The position numbers were made by a program, and so were the translations under genes. DNA of 24,856 nucleotides from Candidatus Bathyarchaeota archaeon. GTDB taxonomy: Archaea > Thermoproteota > Bathyarchaeia > RBG-16-48-13 > GCA-020355125. Each line of letters starts with the position of its first letter. Position 1 is the first letter of the stretch. Below the pieces are notes generated by a model. The model was not told where the DNA came from and searched no databases. It saw only the letters and a program-made list of their open reading frames with translations. Shown here one piece after another: positions 15,352 through 21,614 of the stretch. The stretch is from NCBI GenBank assembly GCA_026014905.1, contig JAOZHK010000144.1:1-24856 (forward strand), written 5' to 3'.

Positions 15352-15368
15352 GCATATAAAAATTGCTA
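15352..15368 (-). promoter_or_regulatory. TATA box with adjacent GCTAGC
   Basis: On the minus strand GCTAGC is followed directly by AATTTTTATATGC, with the TATA centre 25 bases before the TTG/GTG start. It is a clear example of the CTAG word placed just upstream of a promoter. Confidence 0.5.
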
Positions 15369-15383
15369 GCCAGCGCACCCGTA

Positions 15384-16373
15384 CTAAAGAGAAAGACTAT
15401 CTGATTCTATTGATATTACGACTTTGCCTAGGGCGAGTCCTTCCTCAAGATACCTCAGCGCGTCAGGAACTTTCATCAATGAGTAACATCTGTCAATAAC
15501 CGGTACTACATCGCCCGCTTCAAATAACTCCTCCAAGAAATCCATATCCTCTTTGTTATATGGTTCACTCCACAGATTAAGACCTAAGTGTTTGTCTCCA
15601 TCCCGTGAATATAGCGGTCCTAGGAATGCTGCCTGAAAAATCGCCGATCGAGACCCTCCAACCATTACAAACAGTCCTCCAGGATTTAAAACCCTCTTGT
15701 ACGAAGATAGTGACCGCCTAGCCACCGTATCAACGATAATGTCGTAATATTCCCCACGTTTTGTAAAATCTTCCTGCTGATAATCTATCACGTGATCCGC
15801 TCCAATGGACCGCATCATGTCTAATTTTCGTGCACTGTCCACACCCGTCACGTCCGCTCCATAATACTTGGCAATTTGAATCCCAAATGTGCCCATACCT
15901 CCACCTCCACCATTGATGAGCACTTTATGCCCTGACTCAATCTGTTTTTTGCCACGGAGCGCTTGTAACGCGATGATCGCTGCTTGGGGATAAGTCGCCG
16001 CCTCCTCAAACGACATGTGTGCGGATTTCCGTGTGAACGCTGTTTCCGGAGCACACACATACTCCGCGAAGGCGCCATGACCATACATGAACAAGTCCCC
16101 CACAACGTTATCACCGGACTGAAACTCTGTTACGTCCTCTCCAACTGCTTCTACCTGACCAGTAACATCAGATCCTGGTATCTTATGCTTGGGTCTGAGA
16201 GGACTCAGGAATCGAGCGCTCCACGCGCCTCGTAAAATCTCAAAGTCAGCTGCATTCAGGGAGGCTGCACGGACGTTTACGAGAACTTCATTGGGTTTAG
16301 GTGATGGGGTTTCTATATCTCGTAACTTAAGAACTTCTGGACCCCCGTATTTTGGAGCAATGATTGCTTTCAT
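15384..16373 (-). CDS. Medium-chain NAD(P)-dependent reductase, copy 2
   Basis: A 329-residue MDR-family enzyme starting MKAIIAPKYGGPEVLKLRDI. It has IPGSDVTGQVEAVGEDV in the catalytic domain and VLINGGGGGMGTFGIQIAK plus YGADVTGVDSARKLDMMRSI in the Rossmann domain. It shares long matching stretches with copy 1 (for example GVDHVIDYTQEDF there, GADHVIDYQQEDF here), so the two arose by duplication. No zinc-ligand set is seen, which favours a quinone or alkenal reductase. The start at 16373 has GAGATGAT five bases upstream, and that site overlaps an earlier ATG at 16382. TCAATATATTG just upstream is a plausible TATA box. Confidence 0.9.
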   Translation of the reverse strand: MKAIIAPKYGGPEVLKLRDIETPSPKPNEVLVNVRAASLNAADFEILRGAWSARFLSPLRPKHKIPGSDVTGQVEAVGEDVTEFQSGDNVVGDLFMYGHGAFAEYVCAPETAFTRKSAHMSFEEAATYPQAAIIALQALRGKKQIESGHKVLINGGGGGMGTFGIQIAKYYGADVTGVDSARKLDMMRSIGADHVIDYQQEDFTKRGEYYDIIVDTVARRSLSSYKRVLNPGGLFVMVGGSRSAIFQAAFLGPLYSRDGDKHLGLNLWSEPYNKEDMDFLEELFEAGDVVPVIDRCYSLMKVPDALRYLEEGLALGKVVISIESDSLSL

Positions 16374-16415
16374 AATTATCATCTCTCAATATATTGACTG
16401 CAATGAAGTTGGTTT

Positions 16416-16474
16416 AATAGCTAGCTAGCTTTGGTATGCATGGAATTGGATCTACATAGGTATGGAAGCGCGCG
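16416..16474. repeat. CTAGCTAG word and (CG)n tract
   Basis: ATAGCTAGCTAGCTTT (about 16419-16434), nearly three units of CTAG, lies upstream of the reductase TATA box. GCGCGCG at 16468-16474 lies 12 bases past the nitroreductase stop codon. Confidence 0.65.
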
Positions 16475-16485
16475 TTTTATGCCTG

Positions 16486-17100
16486 CTAAATCCATTTAAT
16501 CGTAGGCTCGACGTATGTGTGATGCTGGTCCATAAAGCGCACTTTCGGGTCATTTCTTGGATACCCAAGCAGGATAGGGCCGTAGATTCGTTCACCTTCT
16601 GTAAGCTCAAGCGCTTGCACGACTTCAGCGTTGCTTTTGACCATCATTCCGAATCCCACGTAACAGGTGCCCAAGCCGAGTGAGGTTGCGGCAAGCATGA
16701 TGTTCTCGCATGCGAGAGCGCAACTCACAGCGTAACTCGGAGGGCCGATGACAAAGATGATGACCGGAGCATAATGGTACACCAAGTCTTTGGGTTCGGG
16801 CAGTGCGTCGTAGAGCGTCGTGATATTTTTATAGAGTTGAGGATGTGTCTCCTTCATGCTGTCGATCATCTGTTTCCAGAAGGGCATCGTGGTCTCAACG
16901 AGTTGTTGCCTGAACACAGCGTCCTCAACAACGACAAATCGCCATGGTTGAAACTTAAAGCTGTCATTCACTTCACGTCCTTGTGATGGTGCTTGATTGC
17001 CCGCCTCGATGATCGTGTTGATGATGTCCTTTGGAACGGGCTTCGGCTCATAGGCTCTGATCGATCGTCGCTTATTGATAACTTCAATTACTGGGTTCAT
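16486..17100 (-). CDS. Nitroreductase-family FMN protein
   Basis: A 204-residue nitroreductase. The start MNPVIEVINKRRSIRAYEP is the standard opening with the R-R-S-I-R FMN-phosphate motif. GNQAPSQGREVN and FQPWRFVVVED form the N-Q-P-W-type motif, and LACENIMLAATSLGLGTCYVG is the central helix pair. These enzymes reduce nitro groups, quinones, flavins or similar acceptors with NAD(P)H; the substrate is unknown. The frame extends 12 codons upstream, but a TATA-like TTTTATG sits just before it, so transcription would start close to the ATG at 17100. It leads the leftward redox group with the two medium-chain reductases. Confidence 0.9.
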   Translation of the reverse strand: MNPVIEVINKRRSIRAYEPKPVPKDIINTIIEAGNQAPSQGREVNDSFKFQPWRFVVVEDAVFRQQLVETTMPFWKQMIDSMKETHPQLYKNITTLYDALPEPKDLVYHYAPVIIFVIGPPSYAVSCALACENIMLAATSLGLGTCYVGFGMMVKSNAEVVQALELTEGERIYGPILLGYPRNDPKVRFMDQHHTYVEPTIKWI

Positions 17101-17367
17101 CGTTTCATTCACTTGTTGAAAATTATGGCCTGACAAACATAAAAGGATTCAGCGTGGGTAGCTAGATAGATATATTGGAAGAAACCGCGCGTACGTATTC
17201 TTCTTCCCTAGCCATTTAAATGAGGTAGTCAGCTACTGACTTTTGGGAGTTGAGCATGACGCGCGCGCGCAGGAAACATGGCGCACCATTGCTCTTGATC
17301 GTGCTCATTCTGACTAAATAGTAACTATTAGTTGAAAGATATTGAAAGTACTGTTTACGCTCTGCCA
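17101..17367. other. Intergenic region with two CG tracts and CTAG words
   Basis: Holds GTAGCTAGATAG (about 17160), CGCGCG (17186-17191, running on to TACGTA), CCCTAGCC (about 17206) and an 11-base CGCGCGCGCGC (17260-17270). An open frame on the minus strand at 17314-17499 has no family resemblance and I do not call it a gene. Confidence 0.55.
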
Positions 17368-17448
17368 ATGGCGGCGACATATCCCATCCATCCCCTTTTT
17401 TTCTATTACATCAATTTTGTTACCTGGAGGATTCAAATAACTAGCTAG
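17368..17448. repeat. Imperfect repeat, left copy
   Basis: Begins ATGGCGGCGACATATCCC, then CATCCATCCCC, seven T's and CTATTACATCA, later TGGAGGA, and ends with AACTAGCTAG. It matches 17807-17880 across its length, and the two flank the TIGR04076 gene. The pyrimidine run could act as a terminator, with GGAGGA and CTAG words on its downstream side. Confidence 0.6.
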
Positions 17449-17449
17449 A

Positions 17450-17484
17450 TTTAAATAAATTTGATTAGATACGTTATGAGGTGA
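17450..17484 (+). promoter_or_regulatory. TATA box and Shine-Dalgarno of the TIGR04076 gene
   Basis: TTTAAATAAATTT (17450-17462) is a good TATA match. GAGGTGA at 17478-17484 lies five bases before the ATG at 17490 and decides that start over the GTG at 17481, which is inside the ribosome site. Confidence 0.55.
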
Positions 17485-17489
17485 ATTGT

Positions 17490-17792
17490 ATGCCACCATC
17501 TACTGTGAAAATCACCGTATTGAAACGACTAGTCCTTAGCGATCTCGATAAGTATAAGAACGAACCATCTATCGCTTGTGCCCTCTTTAAAGACGGACAA
17601 GAATTCGTCAGTGAAGCTATTCAGATGCCTGAGGGATTCTGTAGCTGGGCTTGGGCGGATATTCAACGGGACGTGGCAGTTCTCGCGTTGAATGGCAACT
17701 TTGTCTGGGTCAAGGATGAAGGGATCGGAATCTCCTGCTGTACAGATGGATTCAGACCAGTGGTCTTTAAGCTAGAAAGAATAGGAAAGTAA
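17490..17792 (+). CDS. TIGR04076 family protein, 100 aa
   Basis: The product begins MPPSTVKITVLKRLVLSDLD, continues through KDGQEFVSE, MPEGFCSWAWADIQRDVAVL and GISCCTDGFRPVVFKLERI. These are the conserved blocks of TIGR04076, a family of about 90-100 residues found in bacteria and archaea, often near redox or metal-linked genes, with no assigned function. Conserved Cys residues (in FCSW and SCCTDG) suggest a metal or redox role. It stands alone between two copies of an imperfect repeat and has a strong ribosome site. Family assignment is firm, function unknown. Confidence 0.88.
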   Translation: MPPSTVKITVLKRLVLSDLDKYKNEPSIACALFKDGQEFVSEAIQMPEGFCSWAWADIQRDVAVLALNGNFVWVKDEGIGISCCTDGFRPVVFKLERIGK

Positions 17793-17806
17793 GTTAGCTC
17801 CCATCG

Positions 17807-17880
17807 ATGGCGATATCTCCCGCAACACCCCCCTTTTTTTCTATAGCTTCAGTTGTGGTAGTCCGGAGGAGACTAGCTTG
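17807..17880. repeat. Imperfect repeat, right copy
   Basis: Begins ATGGCGATATCTCCC, then CACCCCCC with seven T's and CTATAGCTTCA, later CGGAGGAG, and ends ACTAGCTTG. It corresponds to 17368-17448 with small gaps. The T-run 40 bases past the TIGR04076 stop could be its terminator. Confidence 0.6.
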
Positions 17881-17904
17881 CTACCCAACTATTTGATCCC
17901 GCCT

Positions 17905-17930
17905 GCGCGCGCGTTTCTAACTTATATCTA
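17905..17930 (+). promoter_or_regulatory. (CG)n tract and TATA box of the luciferase-like gene
   Basis: GCGCGCGCG (17905-17913) is followed by TTTCTAACTTATATCTA, whose TATA core is about 25 bases before the ATG at 17951. This implies a leaderless mRNA with the CG tract just upstream of the promoter. Confidence 0.55.
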
Positions 17931-17950
17931 TCCACTTCTAATGTTTTCAC

Positions 17951-18853
17951 ATGAAGATTGATTATGGAGTACAGATAGAACCTCAGTTTGGGTATACCTA
18001 CCATCATATTCGTAAGGTTGCCAAAGCAGCAGAAAAACATGGTTTTGAGAGCCTCTGGACTAGCGATCATTTTCTCATCAGACCTGAAGCAGTAGACGTA
18101 AATTGCCTCGAATGCTGGACAACCCTTAGCGCCTTAGCAACTGAGACCACGACCCTTAAACTTGGGAACATGGTGGCAAGCCAGAGTTACCGGAATCCTG
18201 CTCTACATGCGAACATTGCTGCAAGTCTCGACCATATCTCAGAAGGAAGGGTCTACTTTGGTATAGGTGCTGGATGGAAAGAGGTAGAGTACAAAGCATA
18301 TAATATGCAATTCCCCAAGCCAGGGGTGCGGCTTCAACAGTTGGAGGAGGCTATTGAGATCGCAACAAGAATGTGGAGTGATCCAGTAGCAAAGTACGAC
18401 GGCAAACATTACAGCGCCAACACAGTCTCGATGCCCAAGCCAGAAAAGAAACACATACCCATTGTGATTGGAGGCATGGGCACTCAGCTACTTAAAATTA
18501 CAGCTAAACACGCTGATGTATCGAACTTTGCTTGGAACACGCCTCTTGACACCTACGAGAAAAAACTCGATGTGCTGAAGAAACACTGCAGACGCTATAA
18601 TAGAGACTATGAGGACATAAGGAAGAGCGCGGGGCTACATCTTGCCCTCGCTACCGCTGAAGCACCCGCAAAAGCACCGTACGAGAAGTATAGTGGCACT
18701 CGGAACTGGGATTATAAATCACCAGAGGATGCAGCTGATTTCATAGGCGGCTACAAGGATCTAGGGGCAACCCACTTCGTAATAGTGTTCCCCTTTGGCG
18801 CTGAATCTGAATCCATCAAAATATTGATGGAAAAGGTGGCTCCACTAATATAA
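17951..18853 (+). CDS. Luciferase-like (probably F420-dependent) oxidoreductase
   Basis: A 300-residue TIM-barrel protein of the LLM class. It opens MKIDYGVQIEPQFGYTYHHI and has KHGFESLWTSDHF, a conserved block of F420-dependent members. Also visible are LKLGNMVASQSYRNPALHA, DHISEGRVYFGIGAGWKEVE, IPIVIGGMGTQLLKITAKHAD and a C-terminal segment GYKDLGATHFVIVF. In archaea such enzymes usually use coenzyme F420, as in methylene-tetrahydromethanopterin reductase relatives; FMN use is the alternative. The substrate is unknown. It is a single gene with a leaderless-type promoter and a T-rich end signal downstream. Confidence 0.9.
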   Translation: MKIDYGVQIEPQFGYTYHHIRKVAKAAEKHGFESLWTSDHFLIRPEAVDVNCLECWTTLSALATETTTLKLGNMVASQSYRNPALHANIAASLDHISEGRVYFGIGAGWKEVEYKAYNMQFPKPGVRLQQLEEAIEIATRMWSDPVAKYDGKHYSANTVSMPKPEKKHIPIVIGGMGTQLLKITAKHADVSNFAWNTPLDTYEKKLDVLKKHCRRYNRDYEDIRKSAGLHLALATAEAPAKAPYEKYSGTRNWDYKSPEDAADFIGGYKDLGATHFVIVFPFGAESESIKILMEKVAPLI

Positions 18854-18875
18854 TCCTCCTGTTTGGTCATGTTTT

Positions 18876-18937
18876 CCTCCTTTTTTCACGTAGGCGCGCG
18901 CGACGCTGCAGGATTCTGCAACCCGATGCAAGGAGGA
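18876..18937. terminator. T-rich end signal with a CG tract inside an inverted repeat
   Basis: TCCTCCTT (18875-18882), running into TTTTTT, is the exact reverse complement of AAGGAGGA (18930-18937). The enclosed 47 bases include the GCGCGCGCG tract at 18894-18902. It starts about 20 bases past the luciferase-like gene, so it may act as its terminator. Confidence 0.45.
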
Positions 18938-18940
18938 GGG

Positions 18941-18948
18941 ATATATAC
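18941..18948 (+). promoter_or_regulatory. TATA box
   Basis: ATATATAC lies about 30 bases before the ATG at 18977, consistent with a promoter for the small frame there. Confidence 0.4.
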
Positions 18949-18976
18949 AGCGATACGATCTGCTTAATTAGCTGCA

Positions 18977-19099
18977 ATGACGATCAATAACGTATTCCAA
19001 GAGGAACAATTGATCACGTATTATGAGCAGCTATGGAAAAAGGACATTGGACGAGATATGAGCGAACGTGTACTTGGATTGAGAAAAAGATTGTATTGA
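18977..19099 (+). CDS. Possible small protein, 40 aa
   Basis: Encodes MTINNVFQEEQLITYYEQLW then KKDIGRDMSERVLGLRKRLY and a TGA. It is helical and charged, with an archaeal TATA box at a suitable distance. After the TGA the frame stays open for another 51 codons (to 19255), including a second ATGACGATCA start-like word at 19115. It could be a short gene, or a longer one interrupted by the TGA. I do not recognise a family. Confidence 0.35.
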   Translation: MTINNVFQEEQLITYYEQLWKKDIGRDMSERVLGLRKRLY

Positions 19100-19323
19100 C
19101 ATAAGGAAAAGGTAATGACGATCATGTATAAAGACCAGTGGTGTAACTCATTTCTTGGACAGATAATCAGGACAGATTGGTCCCGGAGAAATGTTTTCTT
19201 CGAAATATCTTATAAAGCTTATTTCACGACCGCGGCTTCTTCAAATTTTAACTAGCTAAAATTAATTCTCTCCTTATAAATCCCAAAGTAATTAATTAAT
19301 GCGTTCTTTGTAATAATTTTATC
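19100..19323. other. Upstream region of the radical SAM gene
   Basis: Contains the open continuation of the preceding frame, an AACTAGCTA word (about 19250), and CTTATAAAT at 19273-19281, which is a good TATA box for the gene at 19324 with a leader of about 20 bases. Confidence 0.4.
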
Positions 19324-20208
19324 ATGAAAACACTTGCTCATGCATTGTTTTATCTTGTTTGGCTTGAGTTAAAGAAAGTCTTATTGGGTGTAAAATATTC
19401 TGCTGAAGTTGACGTAACAGATAACTGTAATCTTCGGTGCAATCATTGCTATCATTTTCACGGTAAAGACGATTTTAATACGCGAGAATTGTCCATTCAG
19501 GTGTGGGAAAACAGATTCGATGAACTCCACAAGTCCGGAATCAGGCACATTCTCTTAGTTGGTGGTGAACCCGCACTGAGAATCGATGTTCTAATGCTTG
19601 CCGACAAGGTATTTCCCTTTGTTTATGTTATTACGAACGGTACGATCAAGATACCAGAAGAATTCAATCATCGATTGTATGTTTCCATAGATGGATCTCC
19701 AACAACAAACGATGCACTCAGAGGAAAAGGTGTTTTTTCAAGCGTATTGAGGAATTTTTCAGGAGACAAACGTGTCGTCATAAACATGACGATCACAAGA
19801 AACAATTTCTACGAGCTTGAGGCCGTGGTAAAACACGCAATAGAAAATGGTTTCACTGGTGTTGTGTGTAATATATGCGCAGGTGGAACTGACGTAAATG
19901 TCCCCTTGGTCGTAAGTCGAGAAGAAAGAGTGAATATTATAAGGGAACTGAAACGAGTGAAGTCATTATACCCAGAAGCTTTTTTGTTGAGCAAAGCAAT
20001 GATAAGATGGTTTGAATACCCAGACCACAGGGATTCATGTTACTGGCGTGATGAAGTATTACATTATGATGTTTCATGGAACAGAAGAATGTGTTTTGGA
20101 AACAATGCAGACTGCTCCAATTGCGGTTGTGGGGCAGGTTCTTTTCAAAGCCCTTTAAGTATGTTGCGGTATCCACGAGAGATGATAAAACTACTTGTCT
20201 GTTCATAA
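19324..20208 (+). CDS. Radical SAM protein with C-terminal cysteine-rich region
   Basis: A 294-residue radical SAM enzyme. The cluster motif is DNCNLRCNHC (C35, C39, C42), followed by the SAM-binding GGEP (80-83) and LYVSIDGSPTTNDALRG, which is typical of the HpnH/SPASM branch. The C-terminal end has further cysteines (RDSCYW, RRMCFG, DCSNCGCGAG) that could hold an auxiliary iron-sulfur cluster. These enzymes start radical chemistry by cleaving S-adenosylmethionine; the substrate is not evident. The N-terminal 25 residues are hydrophobic with basic residues and may contact the membrane, as in lipid-modifying relatives. No peptide substrate gene is seen nearby. Confidence 0.88.
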   Translation: MKTLAHALFYLVWLELKKVLLGVKYSAEVDVTDNCNLRCNHCYHFHGKDDFNTRELSIQVWENRFDELHKSGIRHILLVGGEPALRIDVLMLADKVFPFVYVITNGTIKIPEEFNHRLYVSIDGSPTTNDALRGKGVFSSVLRNFSGDKRVVINMTITRNNFYELEAVVKHAIENGFTGVVCNICAGGTDVNVPLVVSREERVNIIRELKRVKSLYPEAFLLSKAMIRWFEYPDHRDSCYWRDEVLHYDVSWNRRMCFGNNADCSNCGCGAGSFQSPLSMLRYPREMIKLLVCS

Positions 20209-20260
20209 ACTAGCTAACTAGTACGTTAGAATATTTTCTCAGTTATTGTATGAACAAACA
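20209..20260. repeat. CTAG words after the radical SAM gene
   Basis: AAACTAGCTAACTAGTACG starts at the stop codon, giving two CTAG units nine bases apart. Confidence 0.5.
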
Positions 20261-20286
20261 TATAACGAAGACCCACCCACTCACCC
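20254..20286 (+). promoter_or_regulatory. Repeated promoter-like element, copy 1
   Basis: ACAAACATATAACGAAGAC followed by CCACCCACTCACCC. It matches the elements at 23171 and 23783 (shared core ATATAACTAAGACYC, with G for T here). The ATATAA part would be a TATA box, and the C-rich part its initiator region. Confidence 0.5.
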
Positions 20287-20311
20287 GCCCACACTATACA
20301 GAACGTATTGA

Positions 20312-20452
20312 AGGGTATTAGTTCTGACTGTCAAATGTATCAAATGTAAGAAACAAGGTTCACTGAGTCTGAATCATTATAAGACAAATGGACATCGTTA
20401 TCAGTACTTTGTGAGCACGCGCGTATGTATCAACCAGGTGTTGATTTTCTAA
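20312..20452 (+). pseudogene. Zinc-finger-like gene remnant
   Basis: The open frame contains KCIKCKKQGSLSLNHYKTNG then HRYQYFVS, resembling small archaeal zinc-finger proteins of the type CPKCGKKGxLxxxxYKxxGKxYxYFVV. No ATG, GTG or TTG precedes the conserved part, and the resemblance stops exactly at the ACGCGCGT tract (20417-20424). The second zinc-binding pair is missing. I read it as a decayed or interrupted gene downstream of a promoter-like element; a genuine tiny gene with a non-standard start is less likely. Confidence 0.35.
20418..20423. repeat. (CG)n tract
   Basis: CGCGCG inside the palindrome ACGCGCGT, at the end of the zinc-finger-like remnant. Confidence 0.6.
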
Positions 20453-20490
20453 ACGTTATATTTATAATGACATAACGAATCTAACTCGCC

Positions 20491-20646
20491 ATGTCTCGCA
20501 AAGATTATCGAAGCTTAACCCTCTCAGAAGGTTTGTACCTCGAACTAGAGAAATTTGTAGCACAATCCAATGGTTACTATGTATCAATCTCCGAAGTGGT
20601 CCGTGAAGCATTACGGGACTATCTGAAAAAACAGTCTGAAGAATAA
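20491..20646 (+). CDS. Ribbon-helix-helix DNA-binding protein (copy 2), 51 aa
   Basis: A 51-residue protein opening MSRKDYRSLTLSEGLYLELE and ending YLKKQSEE. It is a paralogue of the protein at 328-471: 38 of 47 shared positions are the same, and the second helix (SISEVVREALRDYL) is identical. It should bind DNA as a ribbon-helix-helix dimer. The first strand differs at several positions (KDYRSLTLS against NGFKSLTIP), so the two may read related but different operators. TTATATTTATA about 29 bases before the ATG gives a leaderless or nearly leaderless mRNA. Confidence 0.87.
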   Translation: MSRKDYRSLTLSEGLYLELEKFVAQSNGYYVSISEVVREALRDYLKKQSEE

Positions 20647-20675
20647 GACTGATTGTAACTTTTTAAAATCGAGTT

Positions 20676-20691
20676 CATACGCGCGCGTATG
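20676..20691. repeat. 16-base CG palindrome
   Basis: CATACGCGCGCGTATG is a perfect palindrome 29 bases past the stop of the RHH gene. Flanking GTTC and GAAC extend the symmetry with a two-base offset. Confidence 0.8.
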
Positions 20692-20699
20692 CGAACACA

Positions 20700-20735
20700 A
20701 AACTAGCATAAATCCCCTTTCTCAATTTTTGCTAG
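20700..20735. repeat. CTAG words
   Basis: AACTAGCATA and TTTGCTAGTTAAC lie in the short interval before the PHP remnant. Confidence 0.45.
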
Positions 20736-20798
20736 TTAACCTTCATGAACAATCGGACAGTAAATAATATCATAACGGTAGCTCGTACTGAATGAATA

Positions 20799-20995
20799 AT
20801 GTCTCTAAATCAAATTGATTATCATATTCACTCAAACCATTCGTGTGATGGTAACGACTCAATTATAGACTTGTGTAAAAGAGCTCTGAAGATCGGAATT
20901 GAAGAAATTGGGTTTTCTGAACACATAGATTTTGATCCACGAGATTGGGGGTACGGGCGCGCGCGTATTTTCTTTACGATAGGTTATGCGAATAA
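20799..20995 (+). pseudogene. PHP-domain phosphatase, N-terminal remnant interrupted by a CG tract
   Basis: The start encodes a clear PHP (histidinol-phosphatase-type) N-terminus: IDYHIHSNHSCDGNDSIIDL with the HxH metal motif, then KIGIEEIGFSEHIDFDPRDW and GYG. At 20958-20965 eight bases, CGCGCGCG, follow the GGG codon. If they are skipped, the frame continues YFLYDRLCE, which fits the family's GYxYFDYERYxE block, then stops at 20993-20995. With the tract present, translation runs out of family similarity and stops at 21017. The other 200 or so residues of a PHP enzyme are absent. The gene is therefore both interrupted and truncated. Confidence 0.75.
20957..20965. repeat. (CG)n tract inside the PHP remnant
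   Basis: GCGCGCGCG; an eight-base insertion explains the shift in the PHP reading frame. Confidence 0.7.
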
Positions 20996-21049
20996 GGATC
21001 AATGGAAACCCACGTAATAGCATGAAATAACATTATTTGGTAATGTAAA

Positions 21050-21307
21050 ATGGCCGCAGCAACAACGGCAGCAACCACAGCAGTAATAGCTGCACAACAT
21101 ACCAGTTCGTATCGTGTGAAATATCGACGACGAGAATTCTTAGAACTCGTGCAAATAGCCAAACCGAAACTCATCTATCATAAAGGACGGATGCACTTCT
21201 TTGCGTATGATGGTTTTGTCATGTACACGTTTGAGTGTGAAGATCGAGACTTCTCACAACAAGTGATGCAAGCCATCGAATTCTCCAACTATCAATGGAG
21301 CGAATAG
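21050..21307 (+). CDS. Small hypothetical protein, 85 aa
   Basis: Unrecognised. After a low-complexity Ala/Thr start (MAAATTAATTAVIAAQ) comes a basic strand YRVKYRRREFLELVQIAK, then LIYHKGRMHFFAYDGFVMYT, FECEDRDFSQQVMQAIEF and a final NYQWSE. The aromatic, beta-rich middle and amphipathic end look like a compact soluble domain. The true start might be later than the Ala/Thr stretch, but no in-frame ATG follows until the middle of the domain. The DUF4177-like gene begins 47 bases downstream on the same strand, so they may be co-transcribed. Confidence 0.6.
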   Translation: MAAATTAATTAVIAAQHTSSYRVKYRRREFLELVQIAKPKLIYHKGRMHFFAYDGFVMYTFECEDRDFSQQVMQAIEFSNYQWSE

Positions 21308-21354
21308 CTTGCCAGTTGGTTTTAACTCATAGCATTTTTGGAGGTGAATTTCCG

Positions 21355-21507
21355 GTGAAACAATATGAATGTGTGCAAGTAGGGCACCATAAGAACATCA
21401 GTAAAACAATTCAGGAATGGCAACTCAATGGATGGCGACTTCATACGTACCAAGCACAAGGATCGCCAACTATGGTCAATCATTACTTGCTGTTTGAAAA
21501 AGACTAA
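21355..21507 (+). CDS. DUF4177-like small protein, 50 aa
   Basis: From the GTG at 21355 the product begins MKQYECVQVGHHKNISKTIQ, then EWQLNGWRLHTYQAQG and ends NHYLLFEKD. The pattern of a strand, a helix, 'LNxxGWxLxxY' and a final strand is that of DUF4177. GGAGGTGA eight bases before the GTG is the best ribosome site in the window and decides this start over the ATG 20 codons upstream. Function is unknown for the family. Confidence 0.72.
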   Translation: MKQYECVQVGHHKNISKTIQEWQLNGWRLHTYQAQGSPTMVNHYLLFEKD

Positions 21508-21560
21508 TTTGTTTTCTAATTTATAAAATGTAATTTCTTTATAATTTCTATTTAGTTTGA

Positions 21561-21584
21561 GATTTAGCGCGCTAGCACTAAATC
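21561..21584. terminator. Hairpin with a CG/CTAG loop between convergent genes
   Basis: GATTTAG (21561-21567) and CTAAATC (21578-21584) pair exactly around the ten-base loop CGCGCTAGCA, which combines the two dispersed words. It lies between the DUF4177-like gene and the convergent lumazine-binding-like gene and may end both transcripts. The AT-rich sequence to its left resembles that at 24370-24410. Confidence 0.5.
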
Positions 21585-21614
21585 AGAAATTATTGTTGTA
21601 ATCGTGCTAATCGT

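Noticed and set aside
17314..17499. 61-codon minus-strand frame as a gene
   Set aside because: It runs through the repeat and promoter of the TIGR04076 gene and has no family resemblance.
19097..19099. In-frame TGA as selenocysteine
   Set aside because: No SECIS-like hairpin or selenoprotein family context is visible.
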